A stretch of DNA of 64,000 bases from JAOUEA01 sp963719165 (lineage in GTDB: Bacteria; Actinomycetota; UBA4738; HRBIN12). The stretch is from NCBI GenBank assembly GCA_963719165.1, contig CAVRAV010000001.1:1984001-2048000 (forward strand). Reading direction: 5' to 3'. The first letter of the stretch is position 1; each line of letters begins with the position of its first letter. A program made the translations under genes and the position numbers. Under the pieces are notes generated by a model. The model saw nothing but the letters and a program-made list of their open reading frames with translations. It was not told the DNA's origin and did no database searches. This document shows, piece after piece, positions 45,347 through 52,722 of the stretch.

Positions 45347-46948
45347 CTACTCGATGTAGCCCAGCCCCCGGAGGTGCTCCTCCATCTCGTCCGCCTCGGT
45401 TTCGTTCACGGCAGACTCGCCGCCCATGCCTGGGATCGACATGCCGGGGATGCCCGCGGCCGGCTCCTCGGCAACCTCGCGCTCGGTGATGTGGGCCTGG
45501 CTGCCGAGGATCTCGCTGAGCACGCGCCCGGTAGGCTTCACGGCCGCGGGCGCATCGAGCGCGGCCACGATGGTGGGCGCCAGGTCGATCAAGGCCGGCG
45601 TCTGCTCGAAGGGCTTCACGTCGGGGCCGACCGCCACGATCGTCCCCTCGATGCGGTGGTCACCGCTCACCCAGTCGGCGTCCTCGTAAGCGGCCTTCGC
45701 GTGGGTGAGCGAGTAGTTCTCGGCCGGAACCATCAAGATGTCGGGCGCCTGGTCGGCGTACCTGCCCTTGAACACGTCTTCGCGCTTATGGATCTCCTTG
45801 ACGGGTTTCTGGCCCGTCTTGGGATCGACGAACCCGGCGAGGCGATCCATCAGGGCGTCGCGCACCTTGTCGTAGTCGCCCGGCTCCACGATGCCGTCGA
45901 TCTCTCGGCCGGCGAGGTTGATGGTGACGCCCTCGCCCGTGGAGCGGATCGAGGTGAACGCCCGCGTCTTCGCCCAGTTGATCGACTGCGGCAGGGCGAC
46001 CTTCCCGTGCAGGCCGAGGGTGTCGTACACCTTGCGCGCCACCTTGCGCACGGGACCCCACTGCATCGGCCCGAACACCACGTTGGAGGCGCTGAAGTCG
46101 AGGTACCCGAACTCGTGCAGCAGTCGGTCCATGTTGATCGTGCGCGTACAGGACTGGAAGCCGTGGTCGGAGATGAACAGGATGATGTCGTCGGACCTCG
46201 CGCGCGAAACGAACGCGCCGATCGCGTCGTCGGTCTGGCGGAAGATATCCGCGACCTTCCTGCCGATGCGCGAGTCCTTGTTCTTCACGTAGTCGGGATG
46301 ATCGGGCGCGACGAAGTTCGACAAAGCGTGCTGGGTCCGATCGATGCTGACCCAGACGCTCGCCATCAGGTCCCAATCGGTGTTATCCATCAGCCACTCC
46401 GAGGCCTTGATGCGCTTCGCGGTCACCTCGAACGCCTCGTCGAGGTAGGCATCGGGCTTGTTGTGATAGGTCGTCCAGCTCATGCCGTTGATCGGCCATT
46501 CCAGGCCCGCCTTCGCGAGGGTCTGCGGCAGGTCTGCCGGTTGCGTGAACTGCCGGTTCTTGGGCAGGACGCCACCCGCGGTGAGCGCGCCCTGGATGTC
46601 GGGCGGCGGGAAGGTGAGCGGCACGTCGAGCAGGAGCTGCTTCTTGTGGGCGGCCGTCAGGTCGTCGAGGAAGGTGCGCGCCTTGATCGACTTGAAGGTG
46701 ACCGGGTACTGCTTGTGGGTCCCCGGCACGGTCTCGAGGATGTCGAACACGCCATGGTCGACGGGGTCGACGCCCGTGAGGAAGGACGGCCACGCGCTCC
46801 AAGAGTGGGTCGGCACCGTCGAGCGCAAGACATCGCGCTGCCCTCGGTCGATGAGCGCCTGCAGGTTCGGCAGGGCGCCCGCCTCCAAGAGCGGATCCAA
46901 GATCCGCCAGTCGGCGCCGTCCCACGCGATCAGGATCACTCGTGGCAT
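45347..46948 (-). CDS. Alkaline-phosphatase-superfamily phosphodiesterase/nucleotide pyrophosphatase
   Basis: 533 residues. The fold of type I phosphodiesterases is shown by the first metal Asp in ILIAWDGADW, the nucleophile region TVPTHSWSAWPSFLTGVDPVDHG, the SIDRTQHAL segment, the FISDHGFQSC pair and a final metal His in SGDHRIEGTIVAVGP. There is no signal peptide, so it acts in the cytoplasm. The C-terminal 60 residues are Glu/Gly/Met-rich and end LRGLGYIE, as in related AP-superfamily proteins annotated as predicted AP-superfamily phosphohydrolases/mutases. The substrate (nucleotide, phospholipid or other ester) is unknown. Confidence 0.88.
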   Translation of the reverse strand: MPRVILIAWDGADWRILDPLLEAGALPNLQALIDRGQRDVLRSTVPTHSWSAWPSFLTGVDPVDHGVFDILETVPGTHKQYPVTFKSIKARTFLDDLTAAHKKQLLLDVPLTFPPPDIQGALTAGGVLPKNRQFTQPADLPQTLAKAGLEWPINGMSWTTYHNKPDAYLDEAFEVTAKRIKASEWLMDNTDWDLMASVWVSIDRTQHALSNFVAPDHPDYVKNKDSRIGRKVADIFRQTDDAIGAFVSRARSDDIILFISDHGFQSCTRTINMDRLLHEFGYLDFSASNVVFGPMQWGPVRKVARKVYDTLGLHGKVALPQSINWAKTRAFTSIRSTGEGVTINLAGREIDGIVEPGDYDKVRDALMDRLAGFVDPKTGQKPVKEIHKREDVFKGRYADQAPDILMVPAENYSLTHAKAAYEDADWVSGDHRIEGTIVAVGPDVKPFEQTPALIDLAPTIVAALDAPAAVKPTGRVLSEILGSQAHITEREVAEEPAAGIPGMSIPGMGGESAVNETEADEMEEHLRGLGYIE

Positions 46949-47106
46949 ACAGGTCTTCTCCGCAGGTCAGGAAGGCTGGAAGTGTACCGAAGCGATGTTC
47001 GAACACCGAGATACGCCTTCGCACGCAGCTTCGTTCCGCCGCGGCGCCGGGTTTCTCTTCGCGGGGCCAAGGGTATGGTGACGGCTCGCCGCGAAGGGAG
47101 GGCGCC

Positions 47107-47466
47107 ATGAACCTCAACAGCGTATTGATCGGCTCGGAAGATCCGCAGCGTCTCGTGGACTACTACACCAAGCTTTTCGGGGATCCTGCGTGGAGCGACG
47201 GCGGCTACACGGGCTGGCAGCTAGGGTCGGGAGGCATCATGGTCGGGCCGCACGACCAGGTGAAAGGGACCAACCAACAGCCCGGTCGGGTGATCTGGAA
47301 CATCGAGACCCCCGAGGTGAAAACCGAGTTCGACCGAATGGTGTCCGCCGGAGCCACCGTCGTGCGGGAGCCGTACAACCCTGCCGACGACGATAGCGAC
47401 GCCCTGCTCTGCACGTTCTCCGACCCCGACGAGAACTACTTCCAGCTCGCCAGCCCCATGGGCTGA
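47107..47466 (+). CDS. VOC-family (glyoxalase/bleomycin resistance fold) protein
   Basis: 119 residues from ATG 47107, preceded by AAGGGAGGG. A single vicinal-oxygen-chelate domain: LIGSEDPQRLVDYYTKLFGD, TGWQLGSGGIMVG, then VIWNIETPEVKTEFDRM and a metal-ligand-type end FSDPDENYFQLASP (Glu/Asn as in glyoxalase-like members). It lies just before an ArsR-led operon but has its own ribosome site and is separated by about 100 bases containing that operon's promoter. Confidence 0.83.
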   Translation: MNLNSVLIGSEDPQRLVDYYTKLFGDPAWSDGGYTGWQLGSGGIMVGPHDQVKGTNQQPGRVIWNIETPEVKTEFDRMVSAGATVVREPYNPADDDSDALLCTFSDPDENYFQLASPMG

Positions 47467-47536
47467 GCCGCGCGCCCGGGGTGCTGCCGCTTGCGGACGC
47501 ATCCCACCACGGCGGCGGAGATCGACCCCCCACGAC

Positions 47537-47580
47537 TTGACAGCCCGCCGATGTATCCATAACCTTATGGTTATGGATAC
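47537..47580 (+). promoter_or_regulatory. arsR promoter with overlapping 12-bp palindrome operator
   Basis: The -35 TTGACA (47537-47542) and -10 TAACCT (47560-47565) are separated by 17 bp. GTATCCATAACC (47553-47564) and GGTTATGGATAC (47569-47580) form a perfect 12-bp inverted repeat with a TTAT spacer. It covers the -10, the expected start point and the ATG at 47573. This is the layout of an auto-repressing ArsR operator, and the mRNA would be leaderless. Confidence 0.8.
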
Positions 47581-47977
47581 CAGGAGGGAGCGAACCTCGG
47601 CCGCACCGACGGCGGAGCTCGACGCGGTGTTCGGGGCGCTCGCCGACCCCATCCGACGCTCGATCCTGGCCAGACTGACGCAGGGAGAGGCGAGCGTCGC
47701 GGAGCTCTCCACTCCGTTCAGCGTGTCTCAGCCCGCCATCTCTCGCCATCTCAAGGTGCTGGAGCGCGCAGGCCTGATCCTGCGGTCCCGGCGCTCCACC
47801 GCCCGGCTGAGCCATCTCCGGGCGGAGCCGTTGCGAGAGGCGACCGTGTGGCTCGCGGGATACCGCGACTTCTGGGAGGAGAGCTACGAGCGGCTCGACG
47901 AGCTGCTCGTCGCATTGCAGGACGAACGGACTGATCGATCGCAAGCGGACGATCCGACAGGAAGGAGCACGTCATGA
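47573..47977 (+). CDS. ArsR-family transcriptional regulator
   Basis: 134 residues from ATG 47573 (ATG 47567 is in frame as well). A winged helix-turn-helix ArsR domain: DAVFGALADPIRRSILARLT, VAELSTPFSVSQPAISRHLK (recognition helix), VLERAGLILRSRRSTARLSH. No CxC metal motif is present, so it is of the SRPBCC-associated type rather than a classical arsenic sensor. The C-terminal helix FWEESYERLDELLVAL is typical of dimerisation. It overlaps the next SRPBCC gene by 4 bases (ATGA). Its promoter carries a perfect palindrome that it probably binds. Confidence 0.9.
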   Translation: MDTRRERTSAAPTAELDAVFGALADPIRRSILARLTQGEASVAELSTPFSVSQPAISRHLKVLERAGLILRSRRSTARLSHLRAEPLREATVWLAGYRDFWEESYERLDELLVALQDERTDRSQADDPTGRSTS

Positions 47978-48456
47978 CCCAGATGAAGGTAACCGCCGAA
48001 CCCGGGGTGCCCCAGGTCATCACGACCCGGACGTTCGACGCGCCGCGCGACCTCGTCTTCCGCGCGTTCACGGAACCGGAGTTGCTGATCCAGTGGCTCG
48101 GCCCGCGGAAGTACACCATGACGATCGAGCGCCACGACCTGCGCGATGGCGGCACCTGGCGCTACGTGCACGCCGACGAGGCCGGCAACGCCTTCGGCTT
48201 CCACGGGGTCTTCCACGGCGACCCCTCTCCGGAGGGCTTCGTCCAGACCTTCGAGTTCGAGGGCGCGCCCGGCAACGTGTCGATGGACACCCTCACGCTC
48301 GAGGAGGACGGTGGCACGACCACCGTTCGTACCAACTCGGTATTCCAGTCCGTCGAGGCCCGCGACGCCATGGTCGCATCCGGCATGGCCGAGGGGATGA
48401 ACGAGGGCTACGACCGTCTCGACGACTTGGTTGCCACGCTCGTAGCAACCCGATAA
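47974..48456 (+). CDS. SRPBCC/AHSA1-domain protein
   Basis: 160 residues of the activator-of-Hsp90-ATPase-1-like START fold: VITTRTFDAPRDLVFRAFTE, LIQWLGPRKYTM, LRDGGTWRYVHADEAGNAF, GVFHGD and a long C-terminal helix AMVASGMAEGMNEGYDRLDD. Such proteins carry a hydrophobic pocket for small ligands. Start coupling (ATGA) with ArsR fixes co-translation. The ArsR-AHSA1-VOC trio is a frequent bacterial module; its ligand is generally unknown. Confidence 0.9.
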   Translation: MTQMKVTAEPGVPQVITTRTFDAPRDLVFRAFTEPELLIQWLGPRKYTMTIERHDLRDGGTWRYVHADEAGNAFGFHGVFHGDPSPEGFVQTFEFEGAPGNVSMDTLTLEEDGGTTTVRTNSVFQSVEARDAMVASGMAEGMNEGYDRLDDLVATLVATR

Positions 48457-48482
48457 CCGACCAGGAGCAAAGGAGCGTCGAC

Positions 48483-48953
48483 ATGCAGAGGATCACACCG
48501 TCGTTGTGGTTCGACACCCAGGCGGAAGAGGCCGCGAACTTCTATGTCTCTCTCTTCGAGGACTCGGAGGTGACGGACGTCCAACACCTCGAGGGCACCC
48601 CCAGCGGCGACAACGTGGCGCTGGTGTTCTTCCGGCTCGCAGGCCAAGAGTTCACGGCCCTCAACGGTGGGCCACAGTTCCCGTTCACCGAGGCGATCTC
48701 CCTCTCGGTGAGCTGCAAGGATCAGGATGAGGTCGATCGGTTCTGGTCTCGGCTGACGGAGGCGGGCGGCGAGGAGGGCCAGTGCGGGTGGTGTAAGGAC
48801 CGATTCGGCCTGAGCTGGCAGATCGTGCCCGACCGCATGGGCGAACTGCTGAGCGACCCCGACCCCGCCCGCGCCCAGCGTGCCATGCAGGCGATGCTGC
48901 AGATGCAGAAGATCGAGATCAAGACGCTGGAGGACGCTGCGAACGCCGGATGA
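48483..48953 (+). CDS. PhnB-like VOC-family protein
   Basis: 156 residues: ITPSLWFDTQAEEAANFYVS, LFEDSEVTDVQHLEGTPSGD, VFFRLAGQEFTALNGGPQFP, AISLSVSCKDQDEVDRFWSRL, CGWCKDRFGLSWQIVPDRM. This is the '3-demethylubiquinone-9 3-methyltransferase' domain of the PhnB type, a misnamed VOC fold. It is third in the ArsR-led operon, 26 bases after the SRPBCC stop. It ends before a 14-bp inverted repeat that could serve as terminator. Confidence 0.88.
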   Translation: MQRITPSLWFDTQAEEAANFYVSLFEDSEVTDVQHLEGTPSGDNVALVFFRLAGQEFTALNGGPQFPFTEAISLSVSCKDQDEVDRFWSRLTEAGGEEGQCGWCKDRFGLSWQIVPDRMGELLSDPDPARAQRAMQAMLQMQKIEIKTLEDAANAG

Positions 48954-48972
48954 GGTTCAGCAAGCGACCGGC

Positions 48973-49024
48973 TTGCCCCCTTCTGAAGTTTGCGCTTAAC
49001 TAGCGTTCCACTTCAGAAGGGGGC
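48973..49024 (+). promoter_or_regulatory. Promoter/hairpin element before the SRPBCC gene
   Basis: Arms 48975-48988 and 49011-49024 (right arm CTTCAGAAGGGGGC) make a perfect 14-bp inverted repeat with a 22-base loop. The right arm contains the only ribosome-site-like tract (GAAGGGGG) of the next gene. The loop holds GCTTAACTAGC (48994-49004). TTGCCC (48973-48978) and TTAACT (48996-49001) are 17 bp apart and could be -35 and -10 elements. A transcript from upstream would hide the ribosome site; one starting inside the loop would not. Confidence 0.5.
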
Positions 49025-49030
49025 CCGGTC

Positions 49031-49486
49031 ATCGAGGTCAGCACCGAGATCACGATCGCCCGTCCGCGCCACGACGTCGCACGCTACGTCATGGATCACC
49101 GCAACGACACCACGTGGATCGGCGGCATCACGCAGAGCGAGATGATCGGGGAAGGCCCCTTCGCGGAGGGCTCCGAAGTCCGGCGTGTGGCCCATTTCAT
49201 GGGCAAGCGCATCGACTATGTGTTGCGCGTCGAGCGACTGGATCAGGGCAGCTTCCTGGAGATGCGCTCCGTGAAGGGCCCGTTCCCGATGACCGTGAAC
49301 TACGCGTTTGCGGACGTTGAGGGCGGCACGCGCGTGAGCATCCGCGTGGGCGGACGACCGGGGCGGCTCTACCGCCTCGCGGAGCCCATGCTCGCGAAGC
49401 GGACGAGGTCCTCGATCGCATCGGATCTCGCCCGGCTGCGTGCCCTCTTAGAGGCCGGCGCGGGTGCAACGCCCGCCGGATCGTGA
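49031..49486 (+). CDS. SRPBCC-family (polyketide cyclase/START-like) protein, start codon uncertain
   Basis: Coding sequence of family type begins upstream of the first ATG (49091): IEVSTEITIARPRHDVARYV precedes MDHRNDTTWIGGI in the same frame, and the only in-frame stop is at 49001. No ATG, GTG or TTG lies between. ATC at 49031 has GAAGGGGG 7 bases upstream, so either a rare AUC start or a base error (for example ATG or GTG originally) is likely. The domain continues with SEVRRVAHFMGKRIDYVLRV and FADVEGGTRVSIRVGG, about 151 residues in total. The fold binds hydrophobic ligands. Control by the ArsR gene at 52318-52614 is suggested by a shared promoter motif. Confidence 0.75.
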   Translation: MEVSTEITIARPRHDVARYVMDHRNDTTWIGGITQSEMIGEGPFAEGSEVRRVAHFMGKRIDYVLRVERLDQGSFLEMRSVKGPFPMTVNYAFADVEGGTRVSIRVGGRPGRLYRLAEPMLAKRTRSSIASDLARLRALLEAGAGATPAGS

Positions 49487-49530
49487 GCGCGCGCGCTTCG
49501 CGATGGCGCTCGAAGGACCTCCTTCGTTCC

Positions 49531-49547
49531 TTCACGAGTGGTTCACA
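49531..49547 (+). promoter_or_regulatory. OmpR-type direct repeat before the two-component operon
   Basis: TTCACG-N5-TTCACA matches the 11-bp-period direct repeats bound by OmpR-family regulators. It ends 44 bases upstream of the first gene of the operon (ATG 49592), which encodes such a regulator, so autoregulation is plausible. Only one copy is present. Confidence 0.45.
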
Positions 49548-49591
49548 TCTCGCGTCCATGGTGGAGGAAGACGCGAGACGAGGAGGTCGAG

Positions 49592-50002
49592 ATGCGTCGT
49601 GGAATCGCGATCGTTGCGGTACTGGTGGTGATCCTCGCTGGGATCGGCATCGGGGTAGGTGCGTACAACGCGGGTGAGCGCAACGGCATCACCCAGGGCG
49701 TCGAGCAGGTGCAGGTGGCGCAGGCCAACGGCCAGGGCGTCCAGGTCGTGCACGTGGTGGACGACGGGCGCCGGGGCTTCTTCCCCGGCTTCTTCCTGTT
49801 CCCGTTCTTCCTCATCGGCGGAATCCTGCTGATCGGAGGGATCTTCCGCGGAGCGGGACGGTGGGGACGTGGCGGCCCCCACGGCCACGGTCCCGGACCC
49901 TGGAACGAGGACGGCCGACGCGGCTTCGAGGAGCGGGCCCGAGAGTGGCACCGGCGCGAACACGGTGAGCCCGCTCCGGCCGAGGAACAGACCGCAGGCT
50001 GA
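49592..50002 (+). CDS. Small two-helix membrane protein with Gly/His/Pro-rich tail
   Basis: 136 residues from ATG 49592 with AGGAGG 5 bases upstream. An N-terminal helix (about 3-24, GIAIVAVLVVILAGIGIGVG) is followed by a Gln/Val-rich outside loop, a second helix (about 63-85, FFLFPFFLIGGILLIGGIF) and a cytoplasmic tail rich in Gly, His and Arg (GRGGPHGHGPGPWNEDGRRG). It is the first gene of an operon with an OmpR-type regulator and a kinase whose own N-terminus is Gly/Pro/Trp-rich in a similar way. It may be an input or target protein of this pair, perhaps metal- or envelope-stress-related. No family is recognised with confidence. Confidence 0.68.
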   Translation: MRRGIAIVAVLVVILAGIGIGVGAYNAGERNGITQGVEQVQVAQANGQGVQVVHVVDDGRRGFFPGFFLFPFFLIGGILLIGGIFRGAGRWGRGGPHGHGPGPWNEDGRRGFEERAREWHRREHGEPAPAEEQTAG

Positions 50003-50064
50003 GACCGCGTGTGGCCGGGCGGGGGTGGTTGCCTCCGCCCGTCGCGCGCGAGAGGCTCGCTCGC

Positions 50065-50763
50065 ATGCAGCACATCCTGGTGGTCGAGGACGAGATGCAG
50101 ATAGCGCGCACCTTGCGCGACTATCTCGAGGTGGCGGGCTACCTCGTGACCGTCTCGAGCGACGGTCCGTCGGCGGTCGCGAGCGCGCGCGGGAGGCGTC
50201 CCGACCTGGTGGTGCTCGACCTCGGGCTGCCGGGGATGGACGGTCTGGACGTCGCGCGCGAGCTCCGACGCGCTTCCACCACCCCCATCGTGATGCTCAC
50301 CGCCCGTGGCGACGAGTCCGACCGCATCGTTGGCCTCGAGCTCGGGGCCGACGACTACTTGGTGAAACCCTTCAGCCCGAAGGAGCTGGTGGCGCGGGTT
50401 CGGGCGGTGCTCCGGCGCACGAGCGGCGGCATGGCCGGTGGCGAGATCCTGCGAGCCGCAGGCGTGGAGGTCGATCTGCCGAAGATGCGCGCCCGCGTAG
50501 CCGGCCGCGGGCTCGACCTGACGCCCACCGAGTTCCAACTGCTGGCGACGCTCGTGCGCGAGCCCGGCCGTGTGTTCACGCGCGGCCAGCTACAAGACGC
50601 CCTCCACGGAGTCGCGGTCGATTCGTACGACCGAGCCATCGACGCGCACGTGAAGAACCTCCGCCGCAAGCTCGAACCAGAGGCCGGGAGACCGAGGTAC
50701 CTGCTCACCGTTCACGGCGTCGGGTATCGGTTCGCCGACGACGCCGACGACGCGGATGCCTGA
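50065..50763 (+). CDS. OmpR-family response regulator
   Basis: 232 residues from ATG 50065 (GAGAGG about 9 bases upstream). Receiver: acidic pair in ILVVEDEMQ, phospho-Asp in LVVLDLGLPGMDG, Lys in YLVKPFSPKELVAR. Winged helix: LTPTEFQLLATLVREPGRVF, SYDRAIDAHVKNLRRKLE, GVGYRF. It is similar to BaeR/MprA-type envelope-stress regulators. It overlaps the kinase gene by 8 bases. Confidence 0.92.
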   Translation: MQHILVVEDEMQIARTLRDYLEVAGYLVTVSSDGPSAVASARGRRPDLVVLDLGLPGMDGLDVARELRRASTTPIVMLTARGDESDRIVGLELGADDYLVKPFSPKELVARVRAVLRRTSGGMAGGEILRAAGVEVDLPKMRARVAGRGLDLTPTEFQLLATLVREPGRVFTRGQLQDALHGVAVDSYDRAIDAHVKNLRRKLEPEAGRPRYLLTVHGVGYRFADDADDADA

Positions 50764-51838
50764 GCGCCGCGGCCCGCCGTGGGGCGGGGGAGGACCTCCG
50801 TGGCGCGGCCCGGGTGGGTTCGGGCCGCCGGGACGTCGGTTCCGACGGGGAGCGTTCGTCGTATTGCTCGCGATCGTCTTGCTCGTCGCCATGCTCGCCA
50901 CGGTCGTGGCCACGATCGCCACGGGCAACGCGCCGGCGCCGTGGATCACCGTCCTCGTGGCCGCGGTGGTCATCGCGGGCCTGGTCCTCGGCGCGCGATG
51001 GATCTGGCGCAACGCGCGGGGGATCGGTGCACTCATGGACGGGGCCGATCGTGTGGCCGGCGGCGACTACTCGGTGCGTGTCGACGCCTCTGGTTCGCGT
51101 CAGCTCGGTCGCCTTACCGAGGCGTTCAACGAGATGACCGAGCGGTTGCAGACGGACGAGCGACGCCGGCGGGAGCTGCTCGCCGACGTCGCCCACGAGC
51201 TGCGCACCCCTTTGCAGGTCATCCGCGGCATGGTCGAGGGCATGATCGACGGGCTCTACCCCAGCGATCCGGAGCACCTGCGGACCCTCATCGACGAGAC
51301 CACGATGATGGCCAGGCTCCTCGATGACCTGCGCACCCTGTCGATGGCGGAGGCCGGCGTGTTGAAGCTGCATCCCGAGGCCCTCGATCCGCGACGACTG
51401 GCCACCGATTCGGTGGACGCGTTCCGAGCGATGGCCGACGAGGCCGGCGTCAGCATCGGCACGGAGCCCGCACCGGACACGCCCAAGCACATCGAAGCCG
51501 ATCCCGTTCGCCTCCAGGAGGTCCTGGCCAATGTGCTCACCAACGCGCTCCGTCACACCCCAGTTGGTGGGGCCGTGACGGTGCGCGTGGGTGCGGCGGG
51601 GGATGACGTCAGCTTCGAAGTCGAGGACACCGGTCCGGGGATCCCCGCGGATCGACTCGCGCTCGTGTTCGATCGGTTCGTCTCCTCCGCAGACGTGGGC
51701 GGAACCGGACTCGGCCTCGCGATCGCCCAGCGCATCGTGCAGGCGCACGGTGGCTCGATCGAGGCGATCGCCCCTGCGTCCGGCGGCACGAGGATCAGGA
51801 TCGTCGTCCCCGCGGCGCTCGGCCCCTCAGCGACCTGA
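50756..51838 (+). CDS. BaeS-like sensor histidine kinase with Gly/Pro-rich N-terminus
   Basis: 360 residues. A cytoplasmic N-terminus PERRGPPWGGGGPPWRGPGG precedes two membrane helices (about 33-55 and 62-80) with almost no extracytoplasmic loop between them, so the signal is probably sensed in the membrane or through a partner. HAMP (IGALMDGADRVAGGDYSVRV) is followed by HisKA with phospho-His147 (ADVAHELRTPLQVIRG) and HATPase_c (NVLTNALRHTP, VEDTGPGIP, GGTGLGLAIAQ). The lack of a sensor loop makes the small membrane protein encoded first in this operon a candidate signal partner. Confidence 0.93.
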   Translation: MPERRGPPWGGGGPPWRGPGGFGPPGRRFRRGAFVVLLAIVLLVAMLATVVATIATGNAPAPWITVLVAAVVIAGLVLGARWIWRNARGIGALMDGADRVAGGDYSVRVDASGSRQLGRLTEAFNEMTERLQTDERRRRELLADVAHELRTPLQVIRGMVEGMIDGLYPSDPEHLRTLIDETTMMARLLDDLRTLSMAEAGVLKLHPEALDPRRLATDSVDAFRAMADEAGVSIGTEPAPDTPKHIEADPVRLQEVLANVLTNALRHTPVGGAVTVRVGAAGDDVSFEVEDTGPGIPADRLALVFDRFVSSADVGGTGLGLAIAQRIVQAHGGSIEAIAPASGGTRIRIVVPAALGPSAT

Positions 51839-51874
51839 GGCCGATCCTTTGGGCGCCGCCAGGACCGGGACGGA

Positions 51875-52321
51875 TCAGGGTTGCTGCATCGGGCCGGGGT
51901 CCGAGCCCACAGCGACAAGGACCAGGCGTCCCGTGAAGTAGCGCCATCCCTCGTCGTGCATGGCCGACGCGTCACCGTCGGGCAGACCGGTATGCCGAAG
52001 GGACAGCAGCGTGCCCTCCCCGTCGGCCTCGAGGGTCACCACCACCGTCGTCGAACCTGGCGGGATGCCCTGATCGCCCTCCCACCCCCAGGTGAAGACC
52101 ACTCGGTGCGGCGGTTCGACCTCGACGTACTCGCCGCTGGCGATGGTGTTCGCGTCCATCCACACACGGAACACCCCTCCCGGCCGCGGATCGAGTTCCG
52201 CCTTGATCCCCTGCCACCGGACGTAGCGGTCCGGCTCTATGAGATAGGGGAACACCTGATCCGGTCGTGCGCCGAGGCGCATGCTGAGCTCGACGACGCT
52301 CGCTCCATCGGTCGTGCTCAC
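51875..52321 (-). CDS. SRPBCC/AHSA1-like protein partnered with ArsR
   Basis: 148 residues from GTG 52321, whose GTGA overlaps the ArsR stop. START-like fold: VVELSMRLGARPDQVFPYLI, YVRWQGIKAELDPRPGGVFR, VFTWGWEGDQGIPPGSTTVV, LLSLRHTGLPDGDASAMHDE, with the usual GW..Y..RL C-terminal helix. It is encoded in an ArsR-AHSA1 operon of the same kind as at 47573-48456. A longer reading upstream lies inside the arsR gene and is not used. Confidence 0.88.
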   Translation of the reverse strand: MSTTDGASVVELSMRLGARPDQVFPYLIEPDRYVRWQGIKAELDPRPGGVFRVWMDANTIASGEYVEVEPPHRVVFTWGWEGDQGIPPGSTTVVVTLEADGEGTLLSLRHTGLPDGDASAMHDEGWRYFTGRLVLVAVGSDPGPMQQP

Positions 52322-52614
52322 AGGTCCTCCGCCACGACATCGCGAAGTCGCCCGAGGTCCCGGCTCCACATCTCCTCCAGCACGCGTCCAAGGGTCCCCG
52401 CGGCCTCGCGATCGGCTCGATAAAAGCGGCGCGTCGCGACCCTGCGCTCGGTGATCAGGCCTGCCCTCCTGAGCACCCCCAGGTTCTGGGAGATGGCGGG
52501 CCAGCTCACGTCGAACCGAGCCGCGATCTCCCCGGCCGAGAGCTCCTCGTTCCACACGAGCCGAAGGATCTCTCGTCGCCGCGGGTTCGCCACCGCGTCC
52601 AGCATCGCTTGCAT
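52318..52614 (-). CDS. ArsR-family transcriptional regulator
   Basis: 98 residues from ATG 52614: MLDAVANPRRREILRLVWNE, SAGEIAARFDVSWPAISQNL (recognition helix), GVLRRAGLITERRVATRRFY. No cysteine metal site is present. The minus-strand TTAACT at 52622-52627 lies only 7 bases from the ATG, so the message is probably leaderless. The gene overlaps its SRPBCC partner (GTGA) and is divergent from another SRPBCC gene at 52723; the same GCTTAACTA motif faces both ways in the gap. Confidence 0.9.
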   Translation of the reverse strand: MQAMLDAVANPRRREILRLVWNEELSAGEIAARFDVSWPAISQNLGVLRRAGLITERRVATRRFYRADREAAGTLGRVLEEMWSRDLGRLRDVVAEDL

Positions 52615-52620
52615 GCAGGG

Positions 52621-52672
52621 TAGTTAAGCACAGTCTTCGGCTTGACAGAACCTTTAGTAACAGCTTAACTAA
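52621..52672. promoter_or_regulatory. Divergent promoter/operator region of arsR and SRPBCC genes
   Basis: TAGTTAAGC (52621-52629) and GCTTAACTA (52663-52671) form an inverted pair. Rightward, TTGACA (52642-52647) and TTAACT (52665-52670) are 17 bp apart, a near-consensus promoter. Leftward, TTAACT on the minus strand lies next to the arsR start but has a poor -35. An additional TTAGTAA half-site lies at 52654-52660. Confidence 0.65.
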
Positions 52673-52722
52673 TGCCACCACGCTCGCCGCCGGCGAGCCG
52701 CGCCGTTCAGGGAGGGCCCCCG

